Shown here piece after piece: positions 27,325 to 33,638 of a stretch of DNA of 53,325 nucleotides. The stretch's first letter is position 1. The number at the start of each line of letters is the position of its first letter. The stretch comes from GCA-002282575 sp964519885 (GTDB lineage: Bacteria > Pseudomonadota > Gammaproteobacteria > Thiomicrospirales > Thiomicrospiraceae). A program made the position numbers and the translations under genes. The stretch covers positions 1-53,325 of the forward strand of contig CAZFLX010000015.1 of NCBI GenBank assembly GCA_964519885.1. The letters run 5' to 3'. The notes below the pieces were generated by a model that did no database searches, was not told the DNA's origin, and worked only from the letters and a program-made list of their open reading frames with translations.

Positions 27325-28331
27325 GGTTGTGCCTCCAAGGCTTGTTTTAATTCCGCTTCGCTCGGTAAATAGGGCAAATACTTAGCCGCAAACAATTGTT
27401 GCTTATCGGCTAATACCGAATACTTCACCACCGCTTCGCTCTTTTCACGACACAACACCAAACCAATCGTTGGGTTATCGTCATCGCCTTTGCGTTGTTC
27501 ATCGTACAAACGTATATAGGTATCCATCTGCCCAACATCCTGATGCGTCAACTTACCCAGCTTCAAATCGACCAACAAAAAACATTTCAGCTTAAAGTTA
27601 TAAAACACCAAATCGATGTAAAAATCTTGATCCTCAAAACGAATCCTTTGCTGACGCTCGACAAACGCAAAGCCTTTTCCTAACTCCAGCAAAAAGTGCT
27701 GTAAGTTACTGATGATTGCCTGCTCTAAGTCGGTTTCTTGGTAGGTTTTATCTTGCAGATTGAGAAAATCGAGAATATACGGATCACGCAAAAAATCTTG
27801 TGGCGTTTCGGCTAACGGCAAGGTGCGATCGTGCGCTTCTTCCTGCACCAGGGCTTTATCCTGACTGGCAAGCAATCGCTCATAATACAACACACCCATT
27901 TGACGCTCTAAGGCTCTGACACTCCAACTCTGAGCAATGCTTTCTTGCAAATACCAAGCCCGTGCGCTTGGGTTTTCAATGCGCATCAGCGTTCGGTAAT
28001 GCGTCCAACTCAATTCACTACGCACTGCGTCGCGTTTTGGAAAAGTCAGATAAAACTGGCGCATATTTCTGAGATTACCAACATCAAACCCCTTACCCAA
28101 TCGCTCTGTTAGCTGATTCGACAAGGCTTGTAGTTGTGCCTTGCCGTATATCGCCCGACTTTCGCCTTTCTGCTCATGCTCAACAATCAACCGACCAATT
28201 TCCCAATAGCTTTGCACCATGGCGCTATTCACCGCTTGACGCACCTGCCCACGGGCTTGGCTAATGATCTGTGCAATACCCTGAACTAAGGTATCGAAAG
28301 TGGTTTCCATCTGATGGTTGCCTAGAGTCAT
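27321..28331 (-). CDS. DUF1016 (YhcG-type) PD-(D/E)xK nuclease domain protein
   Basis: The product is about 336 residues from ATG 28331, which has a GGAGG 7 bp upstream; the frame extends to 28373 without support. The N-terminal DUF1016 part has VNSAMVQSYWEIGRLIVEHE. The C-terminal nuclease-like fold has FYIDLVFYNFKLKCFLLVDL followed by K, which supplies the D...DxK residues. Family members are frequently found in type I restriction loci and defence islands. Its partner is unknown. It overlaps hsdS by 4 bp. Confidence 0.88.
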   Translation of the reverse strand: MTLGNHQMETTFDTLVQGIAQIISQARGQVRQAVNSAMVQSYWEIGRLIVEHEQKGESRAIYGKAQLQALSNQLTERLGKGFDVGNLRNMRQFYLTFPKRDAVRSELSWTHYRTLMRIENPSARAWYLQESIAQSWSVRALERQMGVLYYERLLASQDKALVQEEAHDRTLPLAETPQDFLRDPYILDFLNLQDKTYQETDLEQAIISNLQHFLLELGKGFAFVERQQRIRFEDQDFYIDLVFYNFKLKCFLLVDLKLGKLTHQDVGQMDTYIRLYDEQRKGDDDNPTIGLVLCREKSEAVVKYSVLADKQQLFAAKYLPYLPSEAELKQALEAQP

Positions 28332-28365
28332 GAGTTTTCCTCCAAGGCTTGCTGGAAAAACGTCA

Positions 28366-28695
28366 TCATACAATACCTAAAAAGACTGCCAAAGCCGCAT
28401 CAACTTCTTTCAACGTTGCTTTATTGGCATAGCCAATTTTGCCACCTATTTTTGAACGCAACACCGTCATTGGCTTATCTATCATGATTTGAGAAGACTT
28501 GAATAGTCCATTGTTTTCATTTGGCTCAACCGTCAGTCTGATCAAGGGAGCATCGATAATCTCACTACTCATCAGTAGTACCGTAACACTCGCAAAAACA
28601 TCGTTCAAAAACTTATCCGATTGAATAACCAACGCAGGTCTAGGCTTGCCAAAATCGCCAGACATCGCAACCAACACAAAATCTCCTCGATTCAT
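28366..28695 (-). CDS. PemK/MazF-type endoribonuclease toxin
   Basis: This protein of about 109 residues has the family opening RGDFVLVAMSGDFGKPRPAL with VIQSD, then the conserved SSEIIDAPLIRLTV and KIGYANKATLKEVDAAL segments. MazF-like toxins cut RNA at short sequence motifs. The ATG at 28695 overlaps the antitoxin stop (ATGA); ATG 28701 is an alternative. It lies in the restriction operon between hsdM and the DUF1016 gene. Confidence 0.88.
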   Translation of the reverse strand: MNRGDFVLVAMSGDFGKPRPALVIQSDKFLNDVFASVTVLLMSSEIIDAPLIRLTVEPNENNGLFKSSQIMIDKPMTVLRSKIGGKIGYANKATLKEVDAALAVFLGIV

Positions 28696-28910
28696 TGCCA
28701 TGCGCTCGCATCATCAAGCGCAGAATTCATGAAATCTTGCAGTTCACCATCAGCCTGATCAGCAGCAGCCACAACCCGCATTTGACGTTGGCACTCCCGC
28801 TCGAAATCTTCTGTTCTCGTATCTCTAACCCAAATTTGAACGGGACGAAAACCAGCAGCACGCAGTTGATCACGATGATTTCGAACACGAACAGCAACAG
28901 AGGAAGCCAT
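28692..28910 (-). CDS. MazE-family antitoxin (DUF3018 type)
   Basis: The 72-residue protein has the characteristic segment VRNHRDQLRAAGFRPVQIWV, then DTRTEDFERECQRQ and an acidic tail (LDDASAWQ) that would thread into the toxin. AAGGAG precedes ATG 28910 by 8 bp. A 16-bp perfect palindrome (28929-28944) lies just upstream and is the likely self-regulation site. It is coupled to the toxin gene by a 4-bp overlap. Confidence 0.87.
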   Translation of the reverse strand: MASSVAVRVRNHRDQLRAAGFRPVQIWVRDTRTEDFERECQRQMRVVAAADQADGELQDFMNSALDDASAWQ

Positions 28911-28928
28911 GATGATTCTCCTTAAACT

Positions 28929-28944
28929 TAGTTACATGTAACTA
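28929..28944. promoter_or_regulatory. Palindromic operator upstream of the MazE/MazF-like pair
   Basis: TAGTTACATGTAACTA is a perfect 16-bp palindrome, 19 bp before the antitoxin start. On the minus strand it overlaps a -10-like TATAGT/TATTAT, with TTGATA (28974-28969) as a possible -35 box. Autorepression by the antitoxin or toxin-antitoxin complex is the expected use. Confidence 0.6.
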
Positions 28945-29023
28945 TAATAACATCATCAACGAAGTTTTTATCAAGGCTTTTATCCGTTCCAACATAAAAC
29001 ACCCAATGTGACCAACTCAAATT

Positions 29024-29040
29024 GTGCGACAATGTCGCAC
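29024..29040. repeat. Inverted repeat just downstream of hsdM
   Basis: GTGCGACA and TGTCGCAC arms flank a single central base, 22 bp after the hsdM stop. The spacer is too short for a normal terminator loop and no T-run follows, so a protein-binding site is more likely. The identity of the binder is unknown. Confidence 0.45.
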
Positions 29041-29061
29041 TTATTGGATAGGGTAGAATCG

Positions 29062-31476
29062 TCATACCACCAACCCTATGGCTTTCAAGTGTTCAGTAAC
29101 CTTAGCGCTCAGTGCCAATACGTCGGCTTCGAGTTGCGGTAAAGGCTGAGCATAGCGTTCTTCCAAAGCTTTAACCCGATTGGCGAGGGTTTGCGTAACC
29201 CGTTCAACTTCCGCTTCAATGTTAGCTTGTAAACTAGCAAGCCATTTATCCTGCACCACCAGCGTTTTGATCTCGCTTTCCGACAAATTGGCATAGCGTG
29301 AAAAGACCGCCAAATCCAGCGCATCTTGTGCCGTTTTTAAGGCTTTTTTCGCGTTATCTTCTTTGTCGAACAAGGCTTGAAGCTGTTGCAATAGGGCTTT
29401 TTCTTCCTTGTCGGTGGCTAATTTCAGGCGAGCCTTAACGCTTGCTTTCGTCACCTTGTCTTTATCGTTCAGCGCATCGACCAATAAGCCTTCATCGCCT
29501 GTATTTTCATCCATTAGACTTTCGATGTCTTGGCTTAAGCCATCTAGCTCCGACTGTAAACGATCGATGTTGGCTTGTTCGCTGGCAAAATAACGCGCAA
29601 TAATCAGGCTTGGTGGAATCAGTTCAGCCTTGTACTTGCTTTTGCCGATAATTAAATCGGGCGTTTCTTTCAGCTTTTCACCCTTAGCCGCCAACAACTC
29701 ACGCAAGCGATTGCCTGCTGCCCAACCGTCTTGCACCAACACATACACATCGTCTTGCAAGGTGTCTGCCCAATAATCCATGAGAATTTGATACACCGCA
29801 TACTTGTCGATTAAAGGCGTATTGGTATAGTGGGTTAGCAAGCTTTCCGATAAGCGATCAATCCATGCTTTGGGTTTATCGCCAATGGCAATACTTTCAA
29901 GTTGCGCTTGTGTTTTCCAAGCATGGAAAGGCGCAAGGCTTTGGCTGGCAAAGGCGGTAAATTCGGGATGCGCCAAAATCGTGCTTTTCACTTGTTGCGC
30001 CGACACTAAGGCTTTGCTGTATCCGCTTCGCTCATCGGCAAAAAGGCTGGTGCGCAGACTGGGAAATACCTGCCAGTAGCCTTGCAAGGCATCAATGTCG
30101 GCATTGGGGATTCCACCCTGCAAATGGGCGCTTAAATCGTGCAGGTCTTCCGCATCGGAAGCATCAATGTAGCGTGGAATGTTGAGGTTATAGTCGTTAT
30201 TGGCAATCTCAGCCAGTGTCACCATTCGGCTGTATTTCGGCACTTCAATCTGCTTGGTGAAAACATCGACAATCTGGTGAATATCGCGCGCACGCAAGCG
30301 GTTTTTGTTGCCATCTTTCATAAAGCCTTTGCTGGCATCGACCATAAAAATGCCACTGCGAGCGTTAGCGTGTTCTTTATCAACAACAATAATGCAAGCA
30401 GGAATACCCGTGCCGTAAAACAAATTCGCAGGTAAGCCAATAATGCCTTTAATGTAGCCTTGTTTGATGAGGTTCTCACGAATGCGTGCTTCGGCATTAC
30501 CACGGAATAACACACCATGCGGCAGAATCACCGCACCCTTACCCGTGCTTTTCAACGATTTGAGAATGTGCAGTAAAAAGGCATAGTCGCCATTCTTTTC
30601 AGGCGGCACGCCCCACACAAAGCGTTCAAACTCGTCTTGTTCGGCATTCAGCCCGCTCGTCCAGTTTTTAGAAGAAAACGGTGGATTGGCGACAGAAAAG
30701 TCAAAGGTTTTTAGGCTACCATCGGCGTTTTTCCATTGCGGATTAGCCAGTGTGTTGCCTTGCCAGATTTTAGCGGTGGCATTGTTGTGCAGAATCATGT
30801 TCATGCGTGCTAAGGCACTGGTGGCGTTGTCCATTTCCTGACCGTAAATGGTCAAGCCACGAGGAGCTTCATCGTTGGCTTTAAGCAATAACGAACCCGA
30901 ACCACAGGTGGGGTCGTAAACCGTCGCATCTTGGGGAGTGGTTTCGGTAATGCCAATCACCTTCGCCAAAATACGTGAAACCTCGGCAGGTGTATAAAAC
31001 TGGCCTTTGCTTTTGCCCGATTCGGTAGCAAAGTGACGCATCAAATATTCGTAAGCATCACCCAGCAGGTCATCGTCTTCGGCACGATTGCTCGACAAGT
31101 CCAGTCCTGCAAAAATCGCCACCAAATCACTCAAGCGATCGACCATCTCCTTGCCCTTACCGAGCTTGTCTTCATCGTTAAAGTCGGCAACGTCAATTAC
31201 GCCTTTTAGGTCGTTAGCTTCGGCAAGGGCAGCAATGATTTTATTGAGTTTGTCACCGATTTCTTTATCGCCCTTCAGCGCCAGCATATCGTCATAACTT
31301 GCGCCAGCGGGGACTTCGATTAAGCCATAGGGATCATCTTTGTATTTGTCAGACACAAACTTCATGAACAGCAACGTCAGCACATAATCCTTGTACTGAC
31401 TGGCATCCATGCCACCACGCAAATTATCGCAACTTGCCCACAATGAAGAATAAAGTTCGGTTTTTTTGATTGCCAT
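29062..31476 (-). CDS. hsdM: Type I restriction enzyme methyltransferase subunit HsdM
   Basis: The 804-residue protein has the N-terminal HsdM helical domain (LWASCDNLRGGMDASQYKDY), GKSKGQFYTPAEVSRIL, SAM-binding motif I (DPTCGSGSLLLKA) and catalytic motif IV (NPPF). N6-adenine methylation is therefore expected. It is longer than the classical HsdM of about 500 residues; the extra C-terminal 300 residues are helical and charged, like those of related long HsdM proteins. It is first in the island. The next gene starts 151 bp later and has its own operator. Confidence 0.96.
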   Translation of the reverse strand: MAIKKTELYSSLWASCDNLRGGMDASQYKDYVLTLLFMKFVSDKYKDDPYGLIEVPAGASYDDMLALKGDKEIGDKLNKIIAALAEANDLKGVIDVADFNDEDKLGKGKEMVDRLSDLVAIFAGLDLSSNRAEDDDLLGDAYEYLMRHFATESGKSKGQFYTPAEVSRILAKVIGITETTPQDATVYDPTCGSGSLLLKANDEAPRGLTIYGQEMDNATSALARMNMILHNNATAKIWQGNTLANPQWKNADGSLKTFDFSVANPPFSSKNWTSGLNAEQDEFERFVWGVPPEKNGDYAFLLHILKSLKSTGKGAVILPHGVLFRGNAEARIRENLIKQGYIKGIIGLPANLFYGTGIPACIIVVDKEHANARSGIFMVDASKGFMKDGNKNRLRARDIHQIVDVFTKQIEVPKYSRMVTLAEIANNDYNLNIPRYIDASDAEDLHDLSAHLQGGIPNADIDALQGYWQVFPSLRTSLFADERSGYSKALVSAQQVKSTILAHPEFTAFASQSLAPFHAWKTQAQLESIAIGDKPKAWIDRLSESLLTHYTNTPLIDKYAVYQILMDYWADTLQDDVYVLVQDGWAAGNRLRELLAAKGEKLKETPDLIIGKSKYKAELIPPSLIIARYFASEQANIDRLQSELDGLSQDIESLMDENTGDEGLLVDALNDKDKVTKASVKARLKLATDKEEKALLQQLQALFDKEDNAKKALKTAQDALDLAVFSRYANLSESEIKTLVVQDKWLASLQANIEAEVERVTQTLANRVKALEERYAQPLPQLEADVLALSAKVTEHLKAIGLVV

Positions 31477-31620
31477 GCTCGATGCCTAATATTTTATTGA
31501 GAGATGTTGCATAGTTTACAACAGGTATAAGACTAGATCATCTCTTAAAATAGGGCTATCATGATCCATTATCATTAAATGTCTAACCACGGAACGAGAT
31601 TATTAGGAGGGCAGTTACTC
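31477..31620. other. Divergent region between hsdM and the phosphatase gene stub
   Basis: This 144-bp AT-rich gap must hold the hsdM promoter on the minus strand (TTGTAA, a 17-bp spacer and AATAAA is a weak candidate) and the old promoter of the phosphatase gene on the plus strand. AGGAGG at 31605-31610 is a strong ribosome binding site, 10 bp before the stub ATG. No other gene is seen. Confidence 0.5.
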
Positions 31621-31686
31621 ATGAAAACTCAACAATCCGTTAAAGTCCTACTCATTTGCATGGGAAATATTTGTCTATCCTTTTAA
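31621..31686 (+). pseudogene. 5' stub of the low-molecular-weight protein tyrosine phosphatase gene
   Basis: An ATG preceded by AGGAGG opens a 21-codon frame whose product, ending ICMGNICLSF, matches the start of the phosphatase encoded intact at 39.6 kb (VCMGNICRSP). It stops directly after the P-loop and lacks the catalytic arginine (Leu in its place), so it cannot be active. I read it as the original 5' end of the host gene, separated from its body by integration of the element on its right. The bases after the core TGCATGGG (31657-31664) would then belong to the element. Confidence 0.7.
31639..31680 (+). repeat. attL, left integration junction
   Basis: These 42 bp align without gaps to 39633-39674, with 29 identical bases. 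The mismatches fall mostly in third codon positions. The longest identical run is TGCATGGG (31657-31664 and 39651-39658), the probable crossover core. The two copies are direct repeats and lie 7,994 bp apart. Confidence 0.65.
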
Positions 31687-31716
31687 CTAATTGATTTTTG
31701 TAGACATATTCTTATG

Positions 31717-31738
31717 TTGGCTACAACGTTGGCTACAA
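31717..31738 (+). repeat. Left integrase arm-type sites
   Basis: Two direct copies of TTGGCTACAA (31717-31726 and 31729-31738) start 12 bp apart, about 55 bp inside the left att core. The same decamer with the same 12-bp spacing is found at the right end, which marks them as integrase arm-binding sites. Confidence 0.7.
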
Positions 31739-31820
31739 AACGGCTTTTTTAGCTAACTATTTTCATGCTTGTTTACCGCTATCTATTGCAATCTTTTTAG
31801 CCTTGCGCTAGTCTATAAAC

Positions 31821-31955
31821 ACGCTTGCAAATTCAAGCGTATCGGTTTAGCAGCCGATAACCATACAAGGCATAGGATGCCGCATGATTGCGGTTTTTTT
31901 ATGCGCGTTTGCCTATACCTATTAGATGATCCAGTTTTGGATTATCTGTCTTTTT
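31821..31955 (+). ncRNA. Hairpin cluster with terminators, candidate small RNA of the element
   Basis: Four perfect or near-perfect stems follow each other on the plus strand. ACGCTTG/CAAGCGT lies at 31821-31840 and TATCGG/CCGATA at 31840-31859. CCGCA/TGCGG at 31880-31893 is followed by seven T. A 9-bp stem with one G-U pair (31925-31946) is followed by TGTCTTTTT. The third has the full form of a Rho-independent terminator. A -10-like TATAAA lies just upstream at 31813-31818. There is no credible ORF across it. An element-encoded regulatory or immunity RNA is possible; an RNA leader is the alternative. Confidence 0.5.
31880..31900 (+). terminator. Rho-independent terminator
   Basis: A perfect 5-bp GC-rich stem (CCGCA/TGCGG) with a 4-base loop is followed directly by TTTTTTT. 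It would also stop transcription entering the element from the displaced host promoter at the left junction. Confidence 0.75.
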
Positions 31956-32115
31956 CAAATATGGGATTATCCCTGTTTTGAATCTATGGGTAGATTGCAC
32001 GGGAACGCTTAGGCGTTGCTGGTTCTTGTATGCCAGTCTGCTAACCTGTGTAATCTATCCACCAATCATTTAGCAGTGACGTGGATAGCCTTAACTTCAT
32101 ACAAGGACTATCACC

Positions 32116-32217
32116 ATGAAACTAATCCGATTCGGTTCATTCGTTATCTACCGTAAACAATCACGTAAACCTTCAATCATTGCCCGTGCTGTGCGTGCGT
32201 TAGGCGGTGCTGTATGA
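32116..32217 (+). CDS. Small basic 33-residue peptide of the element
   Basis: An ATG with AAGGA 9 bp upstream opens a 33-codon frame for a very basic peptide (MKLIRFGSFVIYRKQSRKPS at the start, ending ALGGAV). Its TGA overlaps the next start codon as ATGA, which favours a real, coupled gene. There is no known family, and function is unknown. Confidence 0.5.
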   Translation: MKLIRFGSFVIYRKQSRKPSIIARAVRALGGAV

Positions 32218-32525
32218 CACACCCTAGCCATGATTTACCGTTTGTTAAAGTAAACCCTGACGCTGATATTCATGAGCGTGTTAATTGGTTTGCAGTGCAA
32301 TCAACTGGTGACTATACGTTAGACTGCAACGTCGGTAGGGAATGCGCCTATGCGCTGATTGAGCATCTTCGTAACGGGTCGGAATCTATGGGTACTCATT
32401 ACCGCATATCTGATGTTGTGCGTTCTATGCTAAAACGTGATGACTTAAAGGATGTTGGCTGTAACGGCTTAATCGTTGGCTTCATGTCCACAATCGGGCT
32501 ATGTTTCGTTAAACGTGCCGACTAG
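32214..32525 (+). CDS. Hypothetical protein of the element
   Basis: This 103-residue protein has the segments DYTLDCNVGRECAYALIEHL and YRISDVVRSMLKRDDLKDVG. The mix suggests a small soluble alpha/beta protein. The ATG lies in an ATGA overlap with the upstream 33-codon ORF. I do not recognise the family. With its small partner it is the only plus-strand coding unit of the element, opposite to the replication operon, where accessory or regulatory genes often sit. Confidence 0.65.
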   Translation: MTHPSHDLPFVKVNPDADIHERVNWFAVQSTGDYTLDCNVGRECAYALIEHLRNGSESMGTHYRISDVVRSMLKRDDLKDVGCNGLIVGFMSTIGLCFVKRAD

Positions 32526-32820
32526 GTGCCTTGGTAGGGTGTGCGCTGGTGGCGTATGCCCTTTGTCTTAATACCCGAATTACGGTGATTAATAGTCGGA
32601 TCTGAAATCGCGCCAGCACCTACACCCATTCACTTCATATGCAAGCCAATGAAACTAAAGTTATTAGCTATTCGTTATAGTGTTGCGTATTGCTCACCAT
32701 TCATTGCATCTATATGATTCCATTGAATTGACGCGCTCACGGCTTTTGCGTTTCTGGGGGAATCATTGGGGAATTTGTGGAATTGTTGCGGTGTCGTTGG
32801 CTTGTTGGTTAGCGTCACTA

Positions 32821-32882
32821 ACTTTACTAACCATGTCCATTAACTTCATTAACTTTACTAACCATGTCCATTAACTTCATTA
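32821..32882 (+). repeat. Two identical 31-bp tandem repeats
   Basis: The unit that begins ACTTTACTAACCATGTCCAT and ends CATTA occurs at 32821-32851 and 32852-32882 without a mismatch, followed by a partial third copy. Inside each unit TTAACTTCATTAAC is itself repetitive. Confidence 0.85.
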
Positions 32883-32931
32883 ACCATGTTCGGTAATCAG
32901 TTCGTTTAATTCGGTAACTCCTCATTCACTT

Positions 32932-33018
32932 GGAAACTTTGGAAACTTTAACCACGCCTAAAACTTTTGAAACTTTTGTAAGTTTGCGCTCCGAAACAAG
33001 TTCCGAAAGTTCCGAAAC
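32932..33018 (+). repeat. Short iterated GAAACTTT and GTTCCGAAA motifs
   Basis: GGAAACTTT occurs twice with a 9-bp period (32932-32949), GAAACTTT again near 32969, and TTCCGAAA twice with a 9-bp period (33001-33017) after a TCCGAAA. Short AT-rich iterations of this kind are common in replication origins. Confidence 0.5.
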
Positions 33019-33108
33019 TAAAAACCCGCCATGGTGTGACGGGTCTGGTGCTTGCCTTGGTCTAGCCTAAGGCTTGCCTGATACTGGTAACAGTTATGTA
33101 ACAGCTGG

Positions 33109-33393
33109 TTAGTGGACCTGTACCGTCACGGGTGTTGGCACTTGCCCCAATGCTCGAACCATTGCAGTGACTAGCAAGCCTAAAAACATTGCTTTGTCTC
33201 CTTTGTCGCTGAATGTGATTCGATCATGGTCTAAGGCTTGCGCCATATCGAGTAGGCACGTTGCCAGTATTACCTCTAGTTGGTCATCATCTAATGGGTT
33301 CATTGGCATGGTTTGCGCCAGCTCTGCTAGGTGTTGCATGGTAGGGGATAGGTTTAACATGCCAGCTATTTGGGTTAGTTCTTGGTAATTCAT
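33109..33393 (-). CDS. Hypothetical protein of the element
   Basis: The 94-residue protein is predicted helical and mildly acidic (LTQIAGMLNLSPTMQHLAEL; LDDDQLEVILATCLLDMAQA). I do not recognise the family. It is the last gene of the minus-strand replication operon, separated from the helicase gene by the GGGGACA repeat array. Confidence 0.6.
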   Translation of the reverse strand: MNYQELTQIAGMLNLSPTMQHLAELAQTMPMNPLDDDQLEVILATCLLDMAQALDHDRITFSDKGDKAMFLGLLVTAMVRALGQVPTPVTVQVH

Positions 33394-33435
33394 GGTTAAA
33401 AGTCCTTTTTTAAGTTTGGATAGTGTTTTTTAGCG

Positions 33436-33633
33436 GGGGACAAGGGGGACACGTGGGACAGCCTGTATTTATGCGGTTCTATGCGTCCCCTTAATCGGGG
33501 GACAGCGGGGGACAGCGGGGGACAAACCACATAAAGCTTCATTTTGTCCCCCTTTGTCCCCTTCATAAAATCACTTTTGGGGACACGTTAAGCCCTGTAT
33601 TTACTGGTTGTCCCCTTTGTCCCCTTTGTCCCC
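33436..33633. repeat. GGGGACA/TGTCCCC repeat array, candidate replication origin
   Basis: Eleven exact heptamers fall in 198 bp. GGGGACA is at 33436, 33445, 33498, 33508, 33518 and 33579; its complement TGTCCCC is at 33545, 33555, 33609, 33618 and 33627. Degenerate copies lie near 33454 and 33485. Spacing within groups is 9-10 bp, about one helical turn. The array sits between the helicase gene stop and the next gene, beside the replication module. Iterons for an initiator protein are the best reading; folding into strong hairpins is also possible. Confidence 0.65.
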
Positions 33634-33638
33634 TTGCT

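Larger units (their letters stand above)
32526..33108. other. Noncoding, repeat-rich segment of the element
   Basis: No convincing gene is seen in these 583 bp. They hold a long-range inverted repeat (GGGTGT..GCTGG at 32537-32549 against CCAGC..ACACCC at 32613-32627), two copies of a 31-bp tandem repeat, and a run of short GAAACTTT/TTCCGAAA repeats. A noncoding, repeat-rich stretch in a replicating element suggests replication or partition sequences. Confidence 0.5.

Noticed and set aside
31769..31981. 70-codon open frame across the hairpin cluster
   Set aside because: It spans several terminators and stems and has no ribosome binding site; an RNA explains the region better.
32680..32874. 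64-codon open frame on the plus strand in the element
   Set aside because: It needs a GTG start without an SD site and reads through the 31-bp tandem repeats; the product looks like translated repeat.
33436..33633. Repeat array as a CRISPR locus
   Set aside because: The repeats are only 7-10 bp, occur in both orientations and have no unique spacers of constant length; no cas genes are near.
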